From IMG/VR virus record IMGVR_UViG_3300042691_017034, positions 1 to 32,756 of that record: a stretch of DNA of 32,756 nucleotides; one strand, given 5' to 3'. The DNA is from a virus. The notes under the pieces were generated by a model. That model made no database searches, had not been told where the DNA came from, and worked only from the letters and a program-made list of their open reading frames with translations. Position numbers and translations under genes: made by a program. Positions 17,122 to 24,955 of this stretch are shown here, piece after piece; the first letter of the stretch is position 1, and each line of letters opens with the position of its first letter.

Positions 17122-19200
17122 ATGGCTCGACTGACTAGGGAACAACGACTCGCAGGCGTTCATTCGCAAGCAATGCGCGAGTTCGATATTGTGCAGTCAG
17201 CCATGCGAGATGTTCGCCTGCAGTGCCTTCAAGATCGCCGCTTCTACTCTATCGCTGGCGCGCAATGGGAAGGCCCGCTTGGCGACCAGTTCGAGAACAA
17301 GCCACGCTTCGAGGTCAATAAGATCCACCTCAGCGTTATCCGCATCATCAACGAATACCGCAACAACCGCATTACTGTTGATTTCGTCTCCAAGGACGGC
17401 AGCAACAACGACAAGCTGGCTGAAACCTGCGATGGTCTTTACCGCGCTGACGAGCGTGATAGCGGCGCTGAAGAAGCCTATGACAATGCTTTTGAGGAAG
17501 CGGTAGGCGGTGGATTTGGTGCATGGCGTGTCCGTAACGTCTATGAAGATGACGAGGACGATGAGAACGAGCGTCAGCGCATTCGCTTTGAGCCGATCTA
17601 TGACGCAGACTCGTCGGTGTTCTTTGACCTAGACGCAAAGCGCCAAGACAAGGCTGATGCCAAGTATTGCTTCGTCCTCTACTCGATGACCCGCGATGCC
17701 TACATTGCTGAGTGGAACGATGACCCAGCAACCTGGCCGAAGGAAATCCACCAGTACGAGTTCGACTGGCTAACGCCTGACGTTGTTTACGTTGCTGAAT
17801 ACTACAAGGTTGAGGAAGTGCGCGAGACTGTTCGCATCTTCCAGACGATTGATGGTGTTGAAGAGCGTTACACTCAGGCTGACTTTGACGCTGACGAAAC
17901 GCTTGAGGAAACTCTGGCTGCTGTCGGCACCATTGAGGTTCGCCAGAAGCGCACAAAGCGCCGCAAGGTTCGCAAGTACATCATGAGTGGTGGCGGTGTC
18001 CTTGAGGATCTGGGCCACATCGCTGGCAAGAACATCCCTATCGTGCCGGTCTATGGCAAGCGGTGGTTTGTTGATAACGTCGAGCGCTGCATGGGGCATG
18101 TGCGCCTAGCCAAAGATCCGCAGCGCCTCAAGAATATGCAGCTGTCCAAGTTGGGTGAGATCAGCGCGCTTTCGTCCGTTGAGAAGCCAATCCTTGTTCC
18201 TGAGCAGGTTGCAGGCCATCAGATCATGTGGGCCGAGGACAACCTTCGGAACTATCCGTATCTGCTGGTTAACCCTGTCACTGGCCCGAATGGTGAATCG
18301 CAGATCAGTGGCCCGGTAGCTTACACCAAGTCCCCTGCCATTCCGCCTGCTATGGCTGCTCTGCTGCAGCTTACCGAGCAGGACATGGCTGAGATCCTCG
18401 GCAATAACCAGCAGGCTGACAAGATGGTCAGCAACATCTCTGGCAAGGCTGTCGAGATGATCCAGCAGCGTCTGGATATGCAGACGTTCATCTACATGAG
18501 CAACATGGCTAAGGCTATGCGCCGTTGTGGTGAGATATGGCTGTCAATGGCTAAGGATATTTACGTCGAGGAAGGCCGTAAGATGAAGGCCATCGGCGCT
18601 ATGGAGGAAGTCCAGTCTGTTGAGTTGATGAGGCCTATCATTGACCAAGAGACTGGCGAACTGACTTACGAGAACGATCTCAGTAAGGCCACGTTTGACG
18701 TAGCGGTTGATGTTGGCCCATCCTTCGCCAGTAAACGTGACGCAACTGTTCGCGCCCTTACCGGCATGATGCAGGTAACGTCTGATCCGACTACGCAGCA
18801 GGTTCTGCAGGCGATGGCGATCATGAACATGGATGGCGAAGGCATCGATGAGGTGCGCGAGTTCTTCCGCAAGCAGATGGTGCAGATGGGCGTAATCCAG
18901 CCCACTGAGGAAGAACAGATGGCTATGATGGAGGCCATGATGGCTCAGGGCCAGCAGCAAGATCCGCAGTCCATGTACCTGATGGCAGCAGCGCAGGAAG
19001 CTCAAGCCAAAGCTATGCAGGCGCAGGCTAACACCGAATACAGCCTGGCACGCGCCGAAGAGACAAAAGCCAAGACGATGGAGACGCTCTCCAACATCGA
19101 CATCGATCAGCGCAAGGCTGCTATCGAGACGGCTGAAAAGATTGGGGCTGCTCTCCAGCCTCCGATGAATGCGGTTCCACCCACCGCGCAATTTGGGTGA
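17122..19200 (+). CDS. Portal protein, P22 gp1-like
   Basis: This 692-residue protein begins directly after the terminase stop. The N-terminal half has QWEGPLGDQFENKPRFEVNK, VIRIINEYRNNRITVDFVSK and a wing-like region, as in P22 gp1 (725 residues). The C-terminal ~90 residues are a long Gln/Met/Ala-rich helix (MMEAMMAQGQQQDPQSMYLM, AAAQEAQAKAMQAQANTEYS) corresponding to the barrel helix that sits inside the head. It forms the twelve-fold DNA gate of the capsid. The start follows the preceding stop with no gap. Confidence 0.94.
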   Translation: MARLTREQRLAGVHSQAMREFDIVQSAMRDVRLQCLQDRRFYSIAGAQWEGPLGDQFENKPRFEVNKIHLSVIRIINEYRNNRITVDFVSKDGSNNDKLAETCDGLYRADERDSGAEEAYDNAFEEAVGGGFGAWRVRNVYEDDEDDENERQRIRFEPIYDADSSVFFDLDAKRQDKADAKYCFVLYSMTRDAYIAEWNDDPATWPKEIHQYEFDWLTPDVVYVAEYYKVEEVRETVRIFQTIDGVEERYTQADFDADETLEETLAAVGTIEVRQKRTKRRKVRKYIMSGGGVLEDLGHIAGKNIPIVPVYGKRWFVDNVERCMGHVRLAKDPQRLKNMQLSKLGEISALSSVEKPILVPEQVAGHQIMWAEDNLRNYPYLLVNPVTGPNGESQISGPVAYTKSPAIPPAMAALLQLTEQDMAEILGNNQQADKMVSNISGKAVEMIQQRLDMQTFIYMSNMAKAMRRCGEIWLSMAKDIYVEEGRKMKAIGAMEEVQSVELMRPIIDQETGELTYENDLSKATFDVAVDVGPSFASKRDATVRALTGMMQVTSDPTTQQVLQAMAIMNMDGEGIDEVREFFRKQMVQMGVIQPTEEEQMAMMEAMMAQGQQQDPQSMYLMAAAQEAQAKAMQAQANTEYSLARAEETKAKTMETLSNIDIDQRKAAIETAEKIGAALQPPMNAVPPTAQFG

Positions 19201-19216
19201 GTTTACGGGGTAATGT

Positions 19217-20083
19217 ATGCAAATGGCAGATACGGAGTTTGATACCGAGATCGAAACTCTCGAAGTCGAAACGGAAGAAGTTGCAGAAGCTACGGATGAG
19301 ACCAATGCCATCCAGGCTGATGAGCTGACCGAAGAAGGCGATGAGGAAGCAGACGAGGTAATCATCTCCATTGGTGAGGAAACGCCGCCTCAAGAGGAAG
19401 AAGTCCGCGCGCCTGAGTGGGTGCGCGAGTTGCGTAAAGCCAACCGGGAAAAAGAACGTAAGATCCGCGAACTCGAAGCCAAGCTAAACGCCACTGCAAC
19501 TGAGACCAAGCCGGTTGCACTGGGACCGAAGCCCACGCTCGAAAGCTGTGATTACGATTCTGATGAGTACGAGAATAAGCTTGCTGATTGGTATGAGCGG
19601 AAACGTGAAGCCGATGCAGCCGAAGCCGAAGCTGAAGCCCAGCGAGATGCTGAAGCTAAAGCGTGGCAGGATAAGCTGGCATCCTATGAGAAGGCGAAAG
19701 CCTCACTCAAGGTGCGTGACTACGAGGACGCAGAAGCTTTTGCTCTGGATACCTTCAACGTGACGCAGCAGGGGATTGTCCTTCAAGGCTCAGATAACCC
19801 CGCGTTGATTATTTACGCGCTCGGCAAGAACACAAAGCGTGCCAAGGAACTTGCCTCGATCACTGACCCCGTGAAGTTTGCCTTTGCGGTAGCGAAACTG
19901 GAGACGCAGTTGAAAGTATCAAACCGTAAGGCAGCAGCCTCACCGGAGCGCACGATTGCCAGTGGCGGCACTCGTTTGTCTGGTGCGGTAGACTCAACCC
20001 TTGAACGGCTGCGTGCCGAAGCTGAAAAGTCTGGAGACTATACAAAAGTTCTCCAGTATAAGCGGCAGAAGCGCAACGCCTGA
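19217..20083 (+). CDS. Scaffold protein
   Basis: This 288-residue protein is highly acidic at its N terminus (TEIETLEVETEEVAEATDET). It has a coiled-coil middle (WVRELRKANREKERKIRELE, READAAEAEAEAQRDAEAKA) and a basic C terminus that ends EKSGDYTKVLQYKRQKR, the type of tail that binds coat protein in P22 gp8. It is placed between portal and coat as in P22. It directs coat assembly and leaves the head before packaging. Start at 19217; the ATG at 19223 is an alternative. Confidence 0.85.
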   Translation: MQMADTEFDTEIETLEVETEEVAEATDETNAIQADELTEEGDEEADEVIISIGEETPPQEEEVRAPEWVRELRKANREKERKIRELEAKLNATATETKPVALGPKPTLESCDYDSDEYENKLADWYERKREADAAEAEAEAQRDAEAKAWQDKLASYEKAKASLKVRDYEDAEAFALDTFNVTQQGIVLQGSDNPALIIYALGKNTKRAKELASITDPVKFAFAVAKLETQLKVSNRKAAASPERTIASGGTRLSGAVDSTLERLRAEAEKSGDYTKVLQYKRQKRNA

Positions 20084-20106
20084 ACCAACTTTGAAGGATA
20101 GTTAAA

Positions 20107-21402
20107 ATGTCTAATGCTTTTTCGAAGGAAGAACGCGTAGCGTTTGAAAACCTGCTCGAAGGCTTCCAGGATGCTCTGGTTCTTTCGCGCAACGTGTCGG
20201 TCTACAATACCGATCAGACCATGATGGAACGCGCTCGTGACACCATTTGGCGTCCGATGCCGTACATTGCCCAGTCGATCTCGACCACTCCGGGTACTGC
20301 CATCCCGGCTTATCAGAACATGACGCAGCTGTCGGTCCCTGCGACCCTCGGTTACTCGCAGACTGTTCCTTGGACCATGACCACCCTTGAACTGCGTGAC
20401 GCACTTCAGGAAGGTCGCCTTGGTGAATCGGCCAAGCAGAAGCTGGCTTCGGACATCAACGTGGCCATCATGAACACGGCTGCTGCTCAGGGTACGCTGG
20501 TTGTCCCGACCTCGGCATCGAACGGTTCGTATGATGATATCGCTCTGTGCGATAGCATCATGAACGAGCAGGGCGTGCCGAACTATGATCGCTTCCTCGG
20601 TCTTTCGAGCCGCGATTATAACGGTCTGGCTGGCAACATCGCTGGTGCGGCTGCTGCTGCTACTCGCTCGTTCGGTGGCGATAAGTCCAACCGTGCGTTC
20701 GAGCGTAGCTATGTTGGTCCGGTTGCTGGTTTCGAAACCTACAAGTTCGACTATGCCAACCGCATCGCAGCTTCGACTGCCGCTGGTATCACCATTGACA
20801 CGACTGATGCCAACATTGTCGAGTATGTGCCGCAGGCAACCTCGACCACTGTTGGTGGTCAGATCAACGTAGACAACCGTTATCAGCAGGTAACGCTGTC
20901 CAGCGTTGTTGGTGTGAATGTTGGCGATGCCTTCACGATCGACGGTATCGAAGCCGTCCATCACATCACCAAGGGTAGCACTGGTGAACCGAAGACCTAC
21001 CGCGTTATCGCGCTGGTTGGTGGCGGTGGTAACGATGTTATCATCTCGCCCCCGATCATCTCGGCTTCGGGCCTGGCTCCGACCGATGCGGAACTGCAGT
21101 ATAAGAACTGCGAACTGGTCTCGGCTAATGCTGCTGCTCCGGTGACGTTCCTGAATACCGCTGCTGCGAACATCAACGTGTTCTGGCAGAAGGACGCTCT
21201 GGAAATCCTGCCGGGTCGTTACGCTGTTCCTTCGGACGCTGGTGCTGCTATCATGCGCGCTTCGACCGATCAGGGCATCGAACTGGTCATGCAGAAGTTC
21301 TACGACATTGATTCGATGACGATCAAGTATCGCCTTGATACGCTCTTCGGTGTTGTGAACAAGCAGCCGGAAATGTCGGGCATCCTGCTCTTTGGGCAGT
21401 GA
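20107..21402 (+). CDS. Major coat protein, P22 gp5-like
   Basis: This 431-residue protein is about the size of P22 gp5 (430). SVYNTDQTMMERARDTIWRP, the DNRYQQVTLSSVVGVNVGDA beta-strand region and NVFWQKDALEILPGRY correspond to P22 coat features (D-N-R-F-A-T-V-T-L and N-V-F-W-A-D-D-A-I). Fold is HK97-like with an inserted I-domain in the middle. Strong ribosome site gaaggatagttaaa and a UUCG hairpin after the stop fit a highly expressed gene. Codon choice is noticeably uniform, for example repeated TCG and CTG. Confidence 0.94.
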   Translation: MSNAFSKEERVAFENLLEGFQDALVLSRNVSVYNTDQTMMERARDTIWRPMPYIAQSISTTPGTAIPAYQNMTQLSVPATLGYSQTVPWTMTTLELRDALQEGRLGESAKQKLASDINVAIMNTAAAQGTLVVPTSASNGSYDDIALCDSIMNEQGVPNYDRFLGLSSRDYNGLAGNIAGAAAAATRSFGGDKSNRAFERSYVGPVAGFETYKFDYANRIAASTAAGITIDTTDANIVEYVPQATSTTVGGQINVDNRYQQVTLSSVVGVNVGDAFTIDGIEAVHHITKGSTGEPKTYRVIALVGGGGNDVIISPPIISASGLAPTDAELQYKNCELVSANAAAPVTFLNTAAANINVFWQKDALEILPGRYAVPSDAGAAIMRASTDQGIELVMQKFYDIDSMTIKYRLDTLFGVVNKQPEMSGILLFGQ

Positions 21403-21414
21403 TGAACGGGGGGA

Positions 21415-21436
21415 GGGGAGGGCTTCGGCTCTCCCC
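21415..21436 (+). terminator. UUCG-tetraloop terminator after the coat gene
   Basis: GGGGAGGGC-TTCG-GCTCTCCCC is a 9-bp stem (one G-T pair) with a TTCG loop, 13 bases after the coat stop, followed by TTTA. The short T-run suggests partial termination, which would raise coat over the downstream tail genes. The leading stretch is also purine-rich. Confidence 0.65.
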
Positions 21437-21457
21437 TTTACCTCTTAGGAGTAAGTG

Positions 21458-21646
21458 ATGGCAAAGAAACCAACCAAAGCTGCCGCCAAGATCGCTAAGG
21501 TGATGGGCGAATATAAGGCTGGAAAGCTGCACGCTGGGGTTAATCCAAAGGGACCGAAAAAGGCTCCTATGGCTAAATCTCGCAAGCAGGCCATTGCCAT
21601 CGCTCTCAGCGAAGCCGGTGTGGCTCGCAAAGGAAAGAAGAAGTGA
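21458..21646 (+). CDS. Small basic protein, DUF6496-like
   Basis: The ATG at 21458 with ribosome site aggagtaagtg gives 62 residues, almost all Lys, Ala and Gly. KIAKVMGEYKAGKLHAGVNP and KSRKQAIAIALSEAGVARKG give the DUF6496 pattern as I recall it. A role is unknown; the strong positive charge suggests nucleic-acid binding inside or near the head. It follows the coat terminator and overlaps the next gene by one base. Confidence 0.7.
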   Translation: MAKKPTKAAAKIAKVMGEYKAGKLHAGVNPKGPKKAPMAKSRKQAIAIALSEAGVARKGKKK

Positions 21647-21978
21647 TGCACTTCCCTGCACCTCTTTATCGCGTCCCTGGCCCCTATCGTAAGGGCCGTG
21701 GCCTTAAAACTTACTGCGTTGCTGGCGCTAAGGATCAGGCGCAGTATGACGCGATGATCGCTAACGGCTGGTTCCCGTCTTACGAGGAAGCCGTTGCTGG
21801 CAAGATTGCCGCCAGCATTATCGAGGCTGCTGAAGCTTTCGAAGATGCTGTGGATGATGTTTCTGGGCCGACCCGCGAGGAACTTGAGCAGAAGGCCGAG
21901 GAACTTGGAGTCAGCTTTAACAAGCGCACCAGCGACAAGAAGCTGGCCGAGCGCATCGCTGCCGCTCTGGAGGGCTAA
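21646..21978 (+). CDS. Hypothetical head-region protein with C-terminal HeH/Rho-N-like unit
   Basis: This has 110 residues from the ATG at 21646 (a GTG at 21643 is possible). The N-terminal half is small and basic (APLYRVPGPYRKGRGLKTYC). The middle is Ala/Glu-rich. The last ~35 residues (TREELEQKAEELGVSFNKRT, SDKKLAERIAAAL) form the helix-extended-helix unit seen in HeH/LEM or Rho-N domains, which binds nucleic acid or protein. The position between coat and the gp4-like gene suggests a head-completion or decoration role. Confidence 0.65.
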   Translation: MHFPAPLYRVPGPYRKGRGLKTYCVAGAKDQAQYDAMIANGWFPSYEEAVAGKIAASIIEAAEAFEDAVDDVSGPTREELEQKAEELGVSFNKRTSDKKLAERIAAALEG

Positions 21979-21980
21979 TC

Positions 21981-22460
21981 GTGGGATATACCAAGCGCCA
22001 GTTCGTTACCGGAGCCTTTGAGGAAATCGGGCTTGCGGATTATGTGTTCGATCTCTCGCCTGAACAGCTTGAGAGCGCATTACGGCGCTTGGATGCCATG
22101 ATGATGGAGTGGAATGCTCAGGGCATTCGCTTGGGCTATCCGATTGCCAGCAGTCCGCAGGATAGCGATCTAGATACTGAGACTGGAACGCCTGACAGCG
22201 CATGGGAAGCGGTAATCACCAATCTCGCTATTCGCATTGCTCCAGGATACGGCAAGACCGTCTCGCCTGACACCAAGATGCTGGCAAAGAATGCGTACAA
22301 CATCCTGCTGCAGCGCGCCACCTTCCCGCTTGAGCAGCAGCTTCCTGGAACCATGCCATCTGGTGCCGGTAACAAGCCGTGGTGGTATGATAATCCGTTC
22401 CTACAGCAGCCGGTTGATCCGGTGGATTCCGGCCCTGAAGGCCCGATAGAGTGGAGTTAA
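21981..22460 (+). CDS. Tail accessory factor, P22 gp4-like
   Basis: This 159-residue GTG-start protein (ribosome site tggagggctaatc) is close to P22 gp4 (166). It begins GYTKRQFVTGAFEEIGLADY. EQLESALRRLDAMMMEWNAQ, ITNLAIRIAPGYGK and SPDTKMLAKNAYNILLQ then form the helical bundle that binds twelve-fold beneath the portal. P22 gp4 extends the portal channel and provides the site for gp10. No muramidase motif was checked. Confidence 0.88.
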   Translation: MGYTKRQFVTGAFEEIGLADYVFDLSPEQLESALRRLDAMMMEWNAQGIRLGYPIASSPQDSDLDTETGTPDSAWEAVITNLAIRIAPGYGKTVSPDTKMLAKNAYNILLQRATFPLEQQLPGTMPSGAGNKPWWYDNPFLQQPVDPVDSGPEGPIEWS

Positions 22461-22464
22461 GTTA

Positions 22465-22791
22465 ATGCCGACGATCAACCAGCTTCCGCTAATCACGCAG
22501 CTTTCGGGCGGTGATAATATCGTTCTCTGGGTTCCTAACCAGGGTGATAGCCGCCGTTCCTCGATCACCACGCTGATCCAGTATATCCAGAATAACTTTG
22601 GCGATGTTGTCTGCACCTCGGTTCGCACGCAGCCGACCACCTTCGCCCAGCTTCCTAATGCTGTTGGCAATACCGGAGCGCGTGCATTCATTACTGATTG
22701 CAACACCTCTACGTTTGCTGCTGCTGCCGCTGGTGGTGGTGCTAACTTCGTGCCGGTCTATAGCGATGGCACTGATTGGCGAGTCGGCTAA
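22465..22791 (+). CDS. Neck or tail structural protein, 108 residues
   Basis: The N terminus MPTINQLPLITQLSGGDNIV has a repeating beta pattern seen at the head-binding ends of phage tail proteins. The C terminus (TFAAAAAGGGANFVPVYSDG, then TDWRVG) is the common Y-S-D-G-T-x-W-R ending of small tail-fibre-like proteins. It overlaps the next gene by one base (taATG). It may be an accessory fibre or adaptor. The exact role is unknown. Confidence 0.65.
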   Translation: MPTINQLPLITQLSGGDNIVLWVPNQGDSRRSSITTLIQYIQNNFGDVVCTSVRTQPTTFAQLPNAVGNTGARAFITDCNTSTFAAAAAGGGANFVPVYSDGTDWRVG

Positions 22792-23075
22792 TGAAAAAGG
22801 ACTCTCGGCTTACCCGAGCTGGTGTTGCTGGCTATAACAAGCCAAAGCGCACGCCTGGGCATCCGAAGAAGTCTCATATTGTCGTGGCTAAGGTTGGCGA
22901 CAAAGTGAAAACAATCCGCTTTGGTGAGCAGGGTGCAAAGACCGCTGGCAAGCCAAAAGCTGGAGAGTCCGAAGCGATGAAAAAGAAGCGTGCATCATTT
23001 AAAGCTAGGCACGCGAAGAACATTGCTAAAGGCAAAATGAGTGCGGCCTATTGGGCTGACCGTGAAAAGTGGTAA
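22791..23075 (+). CDS. Basic protein, DUF6321-like
   Basis: The start is the ATG at 22791, overlapping the previous stop; an upstream frame in the preceding gene is not used. This 94-residue basic protein has SRLTRAGVAGYNKPKRTPGH, PKKSHIVVAKVGDKVKTIRF and RASFKARHAKNIAKGKMSAA, ending AYWADREKW. I recall this as DUF6321, frequent in phages, function unknown. A nucleic-acid-binding role would fit the charge. Confidence 0.7.
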   Translation: MKKDSRLTRAGVAGYNKPKRTPGHPKKSHIVVAKVGDKVKTIRFGEQGAKTAGKPKAGESEAMKKKRASFKARHAKNIAKGKMSAAYWADREKW

Positions 23076-23098
23076 GATAGGCTAAAGGAGTTTTTGAG

Positions 23099-23398
23099 AT
23101 GGCCAACATTGAACCTTTTGATCCCGCGTATGGCCGAGGCTTTACGGTTTCCCCCGGTGTTGCTTCTGCATCGACAACGATCCCGGTTGGCACCATGTCG
23201 CTGTGCTTGACCAGCCGCAACTCTGTTGAATGCTATGTTCGCATTGGCTCTGGCTCTGTGACTGCAACGACTGCTGACTATCTGGTTCCGCCTAATGGTC
23301 AGGTGACGATTGCCAAGTTCCGAGACCATGACACCATTGCTTATATCGCGCCTGCTGGTGGCGGATCTCTGCATATCATTCCGGGTGAGGGCTTCTAA
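23099..23398 (+). CDS. Small beta-sandwich virion protein
   Basis: This 99-residue protein has strong ribosome site aaaggagtttttgag. Alternating beta-strands (GFTVSPGVASASTTIPVGTM, NSVECYVRIGSGSVTATTAD, GQVTIAKFRDHDTIAYIAPA) suggest a small beta-sandwich, as found in head-decoration or tail-tube proteins. The stop overlaps the next ATG (taATG). The exact place in the virion cannot be told. Confidence 0.6.
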   Translation: MANIEPFDPAYGRGFTVSPGVASASTTIPVGTMSLCLTSRNSVECYVRIGSGSVTATTADYLVPPNGQVTIAKFRDHDTIAYIAPAGGGSLHIIPGEGF

Positions 23399-23532
23399 TG
23401 GCATTCCTGCTCACGCGCCTTCGCACCCGCCTGCGTTTCTTTAACGTAGATGGCGGTCCTGTTCCCGGCGCGCTGCTTCAGGAAAATGGAGACTTTCTCC
23501 TGCTTGAAGATGGTGGCTACATCCTTCTGTAA
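23398..23532 (+). CDS. Tiny virion-region protein, 44 residues
   Basis: A 44-codon frame fits exactly between the preceding gene (stop overlaps as taATG) and the gp10-like gene. The N terminus is basic (MAFLLTRLRTRLRFFNVDGG). The C terminus has the repeated acidic-hydrophobic motif FLLLEDGGYILL, seen in many phage tail-region proteins. No function is known. Confidence 0.62.
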   Translation: MAFLLTRLRTRLRFFNVDGGPVPGALLQENGDFLLLEDGGYILL

Positions 23533-23542
23533 CGGATAAATC

Positions 23543-24955
23543 ATGGTTCAGATCCCGATCCTAAACGGCATCTATACAGACAATGGGCCGGACTTTCGCA
23601 CGTCCTACCCTGTCAACATGGTGCCTGTCCCTAAAGGAAATGGGATCAGCGAAGGCTTTCTGCGTCCTGCTGATGGCATTGTTGCAAACGGATCTGGCCC
23701 TGGTGTTGATCGCGGTGGCATAAACTGGAACGGCGTATGTTATCGCGTGATGGGATCAAAGCTCGTCACCGTTGCGCAAAATGGCGCTGTCACGGTTCTT
23801 GGGGACGTTGGTAACAATGGCCTGCAGGTATCGATGGATTATAGCTTTGACCTGCTGGCAATCGCGTCAAACGGCAATCTGTTCTATTGGAATCCAGCAA
23901 CCTCAACCTTGACGCAGAACACCGATCCAGATCTGGGCGTTGTCCTCGATGTGGTCTGGGTCGATGGCTACTTCATGACCACTGACGGCGAATTTCTTGT
24001 CGTTACTGATCTGAACAATCCACTCTCTGTTAATCCGCTCAAGTATGGATCGTCAGAAGTTGACCCAGATCCAGTGGTGGCTTTGGTTAAGCTTCGCAAT
24101 GAGATCTATGCGATCAACCGCAACACGATTGAAGTGTTCGATAACGTAGGCGGCGATCTATTCCCGTTCCAGCGCATTGATGGCGCGCAGATCCAGAAGG
24201 GTGGTTTTGGTACGCAGGGATGCTGCGTCTTTGTTGAGACTGTTGCCTTCATCGGTAGTGGCCGCAATGAATCACCTGGCATCTACATGGGCGCAAATGC
24301 CACTGCGACCAAGATCAGCACGCAAGAGATTGACGAGATCCTGCTTGGCTACACTGAAGCGCAACTTGCTCTTGTTAAGCTTGAGGCTCGTAACGATAGA
24401 GCGCACCAGCATCTGTATGTGCATCTGCCTGACCGCACGCTGGTCTTTGACGCAGCAGCTACGCAGGAAATGGGCCAGCCTGTTTGGTTCACACTGACCA
24501 GCAGTCTTGTCGACTTCTCCAAGTATCGCGCACGTAACTTTGTCTGGGCTTACGATAAGTGGCTGTGTGGAGATCCTGACAGCAGCGCAGTTGGCTATCT
24601 GGACAATGAGATCTCAACGCACTGGGGGCAGAAGGTGCGCTGGGAGTTTGGCACAACGATTGTCTACAACGAGGGCCGAGGCGCGATCTTCTCTGAACTG
24701 GAGTTGGTTGGCCTGACTGGCCGCGTGGCATTTGGTGTCGATCCAACTATCAGCACCAGCTACTCTGTAGATGGCGAGAATTGGAGCCAGCAGAAGTTCA
24801 TCAAGGCTGGGGCTATAGGACAGCGCCAGAAGCGTCTTGTGTGGTTCCAACAGGGCTGGATGCGTAACTGGCGTATTCAGCGTTTCCAAGGCACCTCAGA
24901 CGCGCATATCGCTTGCGCTAGGCTAGAGGCTAAGATCGAGGCTCTGGCTTTCTAA
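23543..24955 (+). CDS. Tail accessory factor, P22 gp10-like (packaged-DNA stabilisation)
   Basis: This 470-residue protein is almost the length of P22 gp10 (472). The start IPILNGIYTDNGPDFRTSYP, NMVPVPKGNGISEGFLRPAD and the blade-like repeats of a beta-propeller (SYDFDLLAIASNG-type strands and GYFMTTDGEFLVVTDLNN) identify it. The C-terminal strands are YSVDGENWSQQKF. It forms the hexamer between gp4 and the tail needle and keeps DNA in the head. It abuts the next gene at TAATGG. Confidence 0.9.
   Translation: MVQIPILNGIYTDNGPDFRTSYPVNMVPVPKGNGISEGFLRPADGIVANGSGPGVDRGGINWNGVCYRVMGSKLVTVAQNGAVTVLGDVGNNGLQVSMDYSFDLLAIASNGNLFYWNPATSTLTQNTDPDLGVVLDVVWVDGYFMTTDGEFLVVTDLNNPLSVNPLKYGSSEVDPDPVVALVKLRNEIYAINRNTIEVFDNVGGDLFPFQRIDGAQIQKGGFGTQGCCVFVETVAFIGSGRNESPGIYMGANATATKISTQEIDEILLGYTEAQLALVKLEARNDRAHQHLYVHLPDRTLVFDAAATQEMGQPVWFTLTSSLVDFSKYRARNFVWAYDKWLCGDPDSSAVGYLDNEISTHWGQKVRWEFGTTIVYNEGRGAIFSELELVGLTGRVAFGVDPTISTSYSVDGENWSQQKFIKAGAIGQRQKRLVWFQQGWMRNWRIQRFQGTSDAHIACARLEAKIEALAF

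Noticed and set aside
18544-19371. Long minus-strand frame (275 codons) opposite the portal and scaffold genes
   Set aside because: It lies antisense to two well-supported genes, has a histidine/leucine/serine-rich composition typical of a shadow frame, and no ribosome site.
20038-20964. Long minus-strand frame (308 codons) opposite the coat gene
   Set aside because: It mirrors the coat gene's strongly biased codons, which remove stops on the other strand, and no family features are present.
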